64,000 nucleotides of DNA, from assembly GCA_033182465.1 (NCBI GenBank), contig CP137330.1, forward strand, positions 744,001-808,000, written 5' to 3'. This DNA comes from Sanghuangporus weigelae. Taxonomy: Eukaryota; Basidiomycota; Agaricomycetes; Hymenochaetales; Hymenochaetaceae. Made by a program: the position numbers and the translations under genes. Each line of letters starts with the position of its first letter. The first letter of the stretch is position 1. This document shows positions 56,810-64,000 of the stretch, piece by piece. The notes beneath the pieces were generated by a model that searched no databases, was not told where the DNA came from, and was given only the letters and a program-made list of their open reading frames with translations.

Positions 56810-58702
56810 TCAAGCCGAGTTAGCCCTCCCTCTCCAAGCACTCTCGGATGTTGAGACTTTGCCAGAGACGGCCGTTGGAATAGCACCAGCATTGTTTCCT
56901 GACTCCTCAGAGTCCAAGTCGACACCCTTCAAAACGACCTTCATTCCCTGGCCCTGAGCAACCTCCCTGAGACGGATCGCTGCCTCTCGACGCTCGGCAG
57001 CACGGCGACGGGCAGCCGCCAGACGACGAGGCGGCATCTTCATCCCGACCGGAGAAGCGGGAGTGTCAGGAATGTCGATTGTCAGTGTCGAGAGCGACGC
57101 GTAAGGGCAAGCGGGCGTAACAATGGGGCTTGGCGTGAGTTTGAGAACGCTGGATGCGTCGAGAGAACGAAGAATAGGAAGGGTGTTCGAACGCGCGCGG
57201 CCGCTTTCCGTAATGGGAATGTCTTCCGCAGTCTGTACATGCATGCTCAGCCTGCTCAATGCCCTCTTCCTCCCTTGGATTTGGCCGAGTCCTTGTGACA
57301 GTGCCACCAGACGCCCCCTTTCCTTAAAGAAACCCTCAAGCTCCCTGCACCCTTCTGCTGCGTCGTCGGGATGGAAGGCGCAGGATAATGTCTGCACTGG
57401 GGACGCTGCAAGAGCGGGCTGCGACAATGTCGTTGAGATTGAAGAGGTAGGGACGAGAGGAGTAAGGTGCAGTGTGCGAAGCCGAGACAAAGCTGGGATA
57501 GCTGTCTGCATCGAGAATCCGGATTGAGGAATACTACTGAATGGAGAGCTCGGCGAGAGAGTAGTCGCTGGAGACATTGAAATCGGGGAGAAAGACGAGG
57601 ACTTGCAAGTTGGTGACAGAGGTGAACCCACCACAGTCGTTGGGGAGATTGGAGAAGTCGCGGAGACAGGCGGCAACGACGCACTCAAAGCACAGCTGGT
57701 GATGCTCGGAGGAGCACGCGCCAGGATCCTCGCCGTGAATGCTTCATTCGCTGTGGGGTTCACGTACGCGCAGGAACCGAGGTCCAATACTTCCAGCGGA
57801 CATTCGCTGTACACCTCTTCCCACATTGGGTCACCAAGGTGGGTGTCTCTGATCTGCAGTTGCTTCAACTTTGGCAGACGAAGAAGCTGAGGAAGGCGAA
57901 GCTCGTCGCCGAGGAATGGATGGGTCGGAAGATTGCTATTGCCTTCTTTGTCCTGAGCAAGAGGAATGTTTGAAAAATGGAGTTCTGGTGCATGAAGGTT
58001 GGAGCGGGTGATGCGCGTCAAGGAGAGCGATTCAAGGCAAGGAAGCGAGAAAGCCAATGCAACAATCAATCGCTCAGAACTGTAAGTGACAATCACGAAC
58101 AAAATCAACACCTCTCGCCATGATGCAGGGAAAATAATGGCTTACATCGGAGCGACCTCCTCCATCTCCAAGTTTTCGATCCTCAGTTTCTTCAGTCTCT
58201 CCATCCCAGAGCCTTGGAATACAGGAAGTATCTTCCTTGCATCCAAGCCGCCACAAATTTTGATATCAAATGCCTCCAATCCTGTGCATCTGTTCAACAA
58301 CTCCGCAAGAGGAGCACTGGCGTCGGAGCACGGAGAAGTGGGGCGCATAAAAGCGTCGCATTGATCGTGATCGCGAGACTGGGATTGGGTGGAGATGCGT
58401 AGATCACGGATGAGCTGACAATGATGGGCGGGCACCGCCTCGAGAAAGGCATTGAGAGATTCGAGGGTGGGGAGGTTGACAATCTGAAACACGTAGCATC
58501 TGATGTTAGATAATAGTAAATAAAATTTCGGAGTGAATATACGCACTCTGAATAGGATAGGCAGACAGAGGGCGTAGGAATCCCGAGAAGATTGTGCACA
58601 AGACCAGACATCATCCAGAGAAAGATGGTCAAGTACTGCTGTCTTCATCTCGTGCGGAAGAGAAATCCAGTCGAAAGCATTCTGGACCACGGGTGTAGAC
58701 AT
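56810..58702 (-). CDS. F-box protein with Leu-rich region
   Basis: Exons 58547-58702, 58146-58483 and 56810-58079 (introns 63 and 66 nt) give 587 residues. The N-terminal F-box reads FDWISLPHEMKTAVLDHLSLDDVWSCAQSSR, with the LP-E and L--LD-W spacing used to bind Skp1 in SCF ubiquitin ligases. Exon 2 and the start of exon 3 carry Leu-rich segments (LPTLESLNAFLEAV, LEAFDIKICGGLD, LPCLESLSLTRITRS, LRLPKLKQLQIRDT) as in LRR-type substrate receptors. The C-terminal half is Ser/Pro-rich with basic clusters (RRLAAARRRAAERRE). Such F-box genes are greatly expanded in basidiomycetes; the target is unknown. Confidence 0.85.
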
Positions 58703-61700
58703 GTTGATCGACTTTGGAAGTGAATGGTATAAGATAGGGGAAGCTTAAGGTTTGTTGCTTTGTTGTCTTTGAGCGAAGACCATTCGAGATGGGGGAGGAT
58801 ATGAAGCCCGAGACAAGTTCTTATATAAAGATCGGGAGAATAAGCGGAGGAAGTGCGAGGATTTCCTATGTCGACGGTGCTCCGAAGGCTTAGGCTGACG
58901 GGATAAGCAACCACTCACGTCGGCGCACCACAAGACACCGCGAAGCCCTACGCTAGTGGAAAAAAGTCCTGCATGATCGGAACAAGCACACGCGATGCCT
59001 GTCACAGCCACGCGCACAGCTTGTCACAGCGATCACGATCATCCCGTCATTATCTAAGCACCAGATACTCATGGAGTGCAACAGACTTCCCTTCCTTCTC
59101 TTGTTTGCAACAGAACCAAGCAAGCGTGATGGACCTCAAGTCCTGCATTTCCTTTCTTTATTTCTGCCACGACAAATCAATGCTTAATTACAGCATCATA
59201 CAAGTCTCAAGACTTCTGTGGATACCTTCATCTTCATCTTCATCTTCAAGGTCTCTCTGCAACGCTTGTATTCTTCCTTACAGTGGAGCAAGTGAAAGAA
59301 ATAATACGATGGTCACCGCGGCGAGCTCGGTCACGTTTCCCCGGTACCTTCTCCTGTACCTGGAAACCTCTGGATGGTCGCTGGTCGCTCGAAGACTATC
59401 ATTTATCGACCATCCAACGATCACGATTTAGATAGCGACCTCGCGCGCATCAAACTCGCTTGTGCGTGCTTACGCACATCATCAATTCGTCATCACAGTT
59501 CACTGCCCCGTTCCGCAATCTCGCCTCTGCCACCGACCAGCTACAAGTTCTGGACACGTCCCCCTTTTGGTGTCCCGACGAAAGAAATGAATGGTAAGCA
59601 GTCGGACTTAGAGGATGGGAGGACAGGACGGGTCGACGTAGTCGTAACAGCCCGCACTTAAGCCGGGTTGTGAATCGAGCGTTTCGTCGAGCGCAGTGCG
59701 CAGGTGTCCCTACGACGAATTCCTGTCGTGTTCGGGTAGCTAGACTCGTTGCCGAGATGTAGGAAGTTAGGCGGTAGCGAAAGGTGCCAGGTTCCTTTTC
59801 TCAGCGGCTAATCCTTTCAGTCCCAATTGTGAATCGTGGCGATAATTTAACTGTGGCTGACCGAGGTAAATGCAACAAATTGTCTTGTTGAGACACACGG
59901 TCGATGTTACGGATCAGAATAATCCAAGTTCTTGCGCTAGCGTGCATCCCGAGAATACCGGTATTCACACATCCTCGGATAGAGAAAACACTCTATTCGT
60001 CGCAAATGAATTCTCTCCCACAGATTTGTAGGAATGATCATTTGCGACAGAGCAGAGCTTACTTCCTACTCTACAGCATCGAGTCTCTGGAGTGTAGGTC
60101 TGTGATCGTTGATAGACCTAGACCGATGCTTGATGAATGGTTCTTTGATTGCTTTTGGTTCTGGACTGGGTTTCGGTTGTAATTCTACTCTCGAGCGCAT
60201 CCGGATTAATCTCCTGTGGCACCCACACCTGTCCACAGCTGACTTCTCATGGCGCAGGTCCGAGTTGGATTTGTAGTCTTGGGCACCTGAAACTCATCGT
60301 CTAATGAATTGTACCTCGAAGTCTTTGCTGAACCAATTTCAACCATTTCATCTGACAAGGCATTACACCTGATCGTAATGAAGATCTGTGCCACAATACT
60401 TGGCTCCTACAAGTTTATTGGGCGCGGGACTTCTATACAAATTTTCTGACTCCTTTTCCTTCCTTTTCGCATTCAACATATTTTCGCATTCGTCTCAAAG
60501 GCAGACTATGATGCAAGGCCAGACCGTCTATCCTGGGCGGCATTCCAATGGCATGGATCTGATTAGATACGAAACGGAACTGGGGTGCTTCAGTCCCTCG
60601 CCCCTTGAATTTCATTCCGAGGTGTGCGGATTGCTTTCCCCGCGCTGCTGTGACGTTTCATCAGCTCGGAAGAGCATCCAGGGGCGCGCCTCTCGCGAAG
60701 TCTTCTGGCGATCTCGCCGAGGCACGTCCGAATCGCGTATGCGTCACGTCCTCCCGACGCACGCGACAAAGCCCTTCCGGCGAGAAAACGTCAAGTCGTC
60801 GCTTACATCAGAGTTGTGGTCTCGGCCTTCGGCCTTCTGCGCGCGTCAAGCCTGATTGGAAATCAAAAATATCATACCTGCTTATAATATAGTCGGACAC
60901 AAGGGACCGGAGTGCCCGCGTCACCTCAACTCGCATCGCGTACGAGTATGATGACTCTTTGTCTCTCACTACTACCACATACTATGAGTGTATGCATACA
61001 TCGGTGGTATGACGGTGCGTGCTCCTGTCCCTGGACTCGGGAGGCGGGATTCCGATGATGGTATTGTGACACGCGAACCTCGGATCAGAGTTAATTCTCT
61101 TATTCGCGTCCGTCTTGTGGGTTGGCTAATTGTCAATTTGCCGCAAGTTGAGTCGGCTGGACGTTAGTTGCGGGGTGTACGGTGGCGAGCACTAATGTCA
61201 ATGTACTCGACTAAGCACTTGTCGGTGTGTGGATTGGAGCGACTTCAGTGTCTAGTGTCAGATCTGAAATGTAGGTCTTCAAGATACTGTGACAGAATCT
61301 AATATTTTTAAGAAACGTTTCAGTCGAGCAGAGACTCGATCCAAAGAAATTCTTCGTGCATCTAGTCATTCAAATTGGTACTACGAGGTCATATTGGGTT
61401 CTCGGGTACAACAGCTAAGGTCATTTCGGGTATCCAATTGCTCGTACATTCACAACGGCCACCACAATGTGAAGCGATCTACGTCATCTCTATTCATCCC
61501 CGCCGAGTGCGCCCTCCTTGTTGGATATATGTTTTCGGCCACCCCTTCCCGATGTTCCGGAGACAACTGCCTCGGAACATCGTCGTTGTGCGTATTCGGG
61601 TGCCTTACTTTACCTTGGTATGTTGAATTTATGTTTTTTATACCGCGTTAAACCGGGGAGACTTTTCACGGATGATGGCGCTTGGTTTTTGCTATGCAGG

Positions 61701-64000
61701 TTGGTATCGGGAGTCTTAACTGATTTCTCTGACTACACTGTTCTTTGGCTTCACTCGTCCTTTAGGATCCGTTGAATGGCGGCGGTAGATGTGTCTGAGA
61801 TTCTATTATTCTCGCCCGGACTTAATGCGACTAACCTGTGGCCACCGTCATTTGTATTGTCAGGATCAGTGTTATCCTTTGGACAATGTCCGCAATCGGA
61901 GCCGAGCTAGAGCGGTGATCTCTATGTATGAAATTCACGACGACAATCGGGTTCATGCGGACAGGCGACGTCGCTGGCGTTATACAACCTCCGCCTCTTG
62001 CCATTAGGAGCCCCCTGTGACTACTCACAGGGCAGCTTGCGGGGTGCAGCGGGGTGTGTGCCTTAGTGATATTTCAGTCTCTTTGACAGACCGTGGTCAT
62101 CTGGACACAAGTCGGTTGTACTGTTCTTGACTTCCGCTGTGGGGTAGCCACCACTCCGCAGAGTAACAAATACAGTAAAAATTTTTCCAAAGACTTCCTT
62201 TGCTTGATGTTTTGCCCTCGGATCTTCGGATACCGCACCGAGACGACATTCATACAGCTAGACGCTACTTACCAGGGGCCAAAAGAGGATCTCCAAACCC
62301 TCCGTACTCGTCGCAAGTAGTCTTCTTCGTTTCTTATGTTTCGACTCTATGCGCTGCTTTTCGGCCAAGGCGTAGATATTAATCAAGTATATACTCTCGA
62401 ACAGCGCTTAACACGGCAGTGGTCCCCCCGCACTGCATACTATGGACACCACTATTCGAGTTTTCTACCGAACTCGTTTGCGTCCGACCAAAATAATGAC
62501 AACAATTCTGGTGTTTCATGTGGCGACTAATATAGAGAACTGTATGAGTCTGACTTTCACGTGCTAGCACATGGGCAGAGCTATCTAGCTTTGTCTGGCG
62601 GAGCTAGTGGTAGGTACAGGTCCTGCCTTACAGCCACGCGCGTACGATCATCACCGCCGGCTTCTTCTCACCGTCCGCATCGCGACTACGCCCGGTCCGT
62701 GGTCAACTCATTTGCGATCTGAGAGATTTGCGAAGCACCGAGATGAGGCGGTATTAAGCTAGCATCTCTCTCCGAGAGTCGGTGAAGAATACGAAAAGCG
62801 GAATAGCGCGGTGGTGATAATCCAACCAACTTATGTGCTATCGGCATTTCTCGTTTACTCAGTGCGAGACGGTGTAGGAACTCCGGATGTGAGATGATAC
62901 TAACTTTAACCTTCGGCCTAAGGATCTAACCTTACGGGTTATCAGTGGGTTATACTTGCTACAAGACGAGCCGTGCGGATGAGGTGCTTCACCCACATCG
63001 GGGTGTACCACAGATAGAGGCGGTGGTCAATCAAGAGTATGCCTTGTACAATCTATCTTTAGCACAAGCAGTGCAGCCGCCTGATCATCTCCCATCTTAG
63101 AAGACTTGTCTCTAACAATTCATCAGGTGTTATCTGCCGTGATTGTCTGATTGTTGAACGTGTTCGTTGTTTGCGTTGCGTCTGGAGTATGCATGTGCAC
63201 ACGCGGTTACGGTCATTGATGCAGGAAGCTAGTGAACTCAGAAGATGAGTGCGATCAGCTTCTTTGATTTGGGATGCACTTCAAACAGTGATATTTGTTG
63301 GCTTGAATGCGTCGTGCGTGAGTCGAGCTGTGTAATGTAAACAAGCCCCAATGGAGTGATACAACATGCTCAGGAATCAAGTATCACCCACTCCTCCTCC
63401 AAGTGACCTTGTAATCTGACGAAGCTTCGAATCATCGTGGTGCTTTCAACTCGATGGGCGGAAATCAGGCATCATACTAATCAGATGTGTTCCGTCCTGT
63501 CTCAAAAACATCTGTGTCCCAAACCCAGGTGTTCATTTCCGGTGCCCCGGAGGGTCTTCTCAACTTCTAAGCCAGGTGCTTAGACACGCACCATCAAGCG
63601 TAATGATCAGATGCGTATGCTCTATGCTATGATGCACAGCTATTCGGCGGCCCAGCTCTCAAAGTCCGTCCGTATCGTAATAGCAAGGCCATTTGCAGTC
63701 TATTGACGGTTGGCATAATCAATGATCTATGCAGTGTCAGGGTGCACCGCGCGCAGCAGCAACCAACACCGAATTGTCCATTGTCCTCTTGTGTGATCGG
63801 TACTTGCTCGTCATCGGCGCAAACCACCCTAGAGCAGTGATAAGGAATGAAATCAGTCCGGTAGCGCTGCTTCATGCGCAGCCCATGTGCCCAATGAATG
63901 GTAGTCACTTGAGATGGTTCTGAAGATCGGATCGTTCAGAATGGCGATCCAACAAAGCTTCCTTCTGTCTTGGCATTCGAATCCCAAACCTTCTTAGAGT
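58703..64000. other. 5.3-kb region without a recognised gene
   Basis: Only short overlapping frames on both strands with no conserved motif or sensible splice chain. A G/C-rich patch lies at about 60600-60850, flanked on its right by A/T-rich sequence with a TATA-like stretch readable on the minus strand. The rest (60.9-64 kb) looks like decayed or non-coding sequence; no terminal repeats or transposase signatures were seen. Confidence 0.4.

Noticed and set aside
60388-60855. 155-codon forward frame over the G/C-rich island
   Set aside because: Arg/Ser-rich composition follows from base content; no start context, intron or domain supports it.

Overview
This is nuclear DNA of a filamentous basidiomycete, almost certainly an Agaricomycete. 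The support is that nearly every gene is cut by introns of about 48-75 nt with GT..AG ends, there is a CaaX mating-pheromone-type precursor, three tandem FunK1 fungal-type kinases (a family expanded in mushroom-forming fungi) are present, and no bacterial operon logic is seen. No rRNA, CRISPR array or convincing tRNA was found.

Layout. 1-69: tail of a GPI-anchor-type protein. 0.7-3.65 kb: large Ser/Pro-rich protein of unknown function (-). 5.09-5.40 kb: TATA box and a 44-codon lipopeptide pheromone precursor ending in CVIA. 6.87-8.1 kb: UBL3/MUB-like membrane-anchored ubiquitin-fold protein, also with a CaaX end. 8.9-10.5 kb: diverged direct repeats. 12.1-15.5 kb: mucin-like single-pass membrane protein. 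16.2-16.87 kb: a MITE flanked by TA. 17.9-20.4 kb: glycerol-3-phosphate/DHAP acyltransferase. 20.5-25 kb: four small genes of unknown function, two of them diverged paralogues. 25-28.8 kb: mostly empty, with one small two-exon gene. 28.8-39.6 kb: three FunK1 kinases in tandem on the minus strand; the last two are near-identical copies of a duplicated unit of about 3.8 kb. 40.7-42.5 kb: SEH1 nucleoporin. 43.7-44.8 kb: a 1,084-bp almost perfect palindromic transposon-like element. 45.3-47.0 kb: NADP-glutamate dehydrogenase. 48.0-49.6 kb: unknown protein. 50.0-51.5 kb: D-2-hydroxyacid dehydrogenase (-). 51.8-53.4 kb: COP9 signalosome CSN5. 53.7-54.3 kb: ribosomal protein eL20 (-). 54.8-56.0 kb: signal-peptide/TM protein (-). 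56.8-58.7 kb: F-box protein (-). 58.7-64 kb: no gene recognised.

The conserved genes are ordinary housekeeping functions (lipid synthesis, nuclear pore, nitrogen assimilation, cullin deneddylation, translation) and form no shared pathway. The accessory interest lies in the hidden pheromone precursor, the recently duplicated kinases with a coding minisatellite beside the catalytic loop, the small orphan paralogues, the palindromic element, and two GC-AG introns in CSN5. Exon borders were placed by eye from splice signals, reading frame and remembered family conservation; no transcript data or database search was used.
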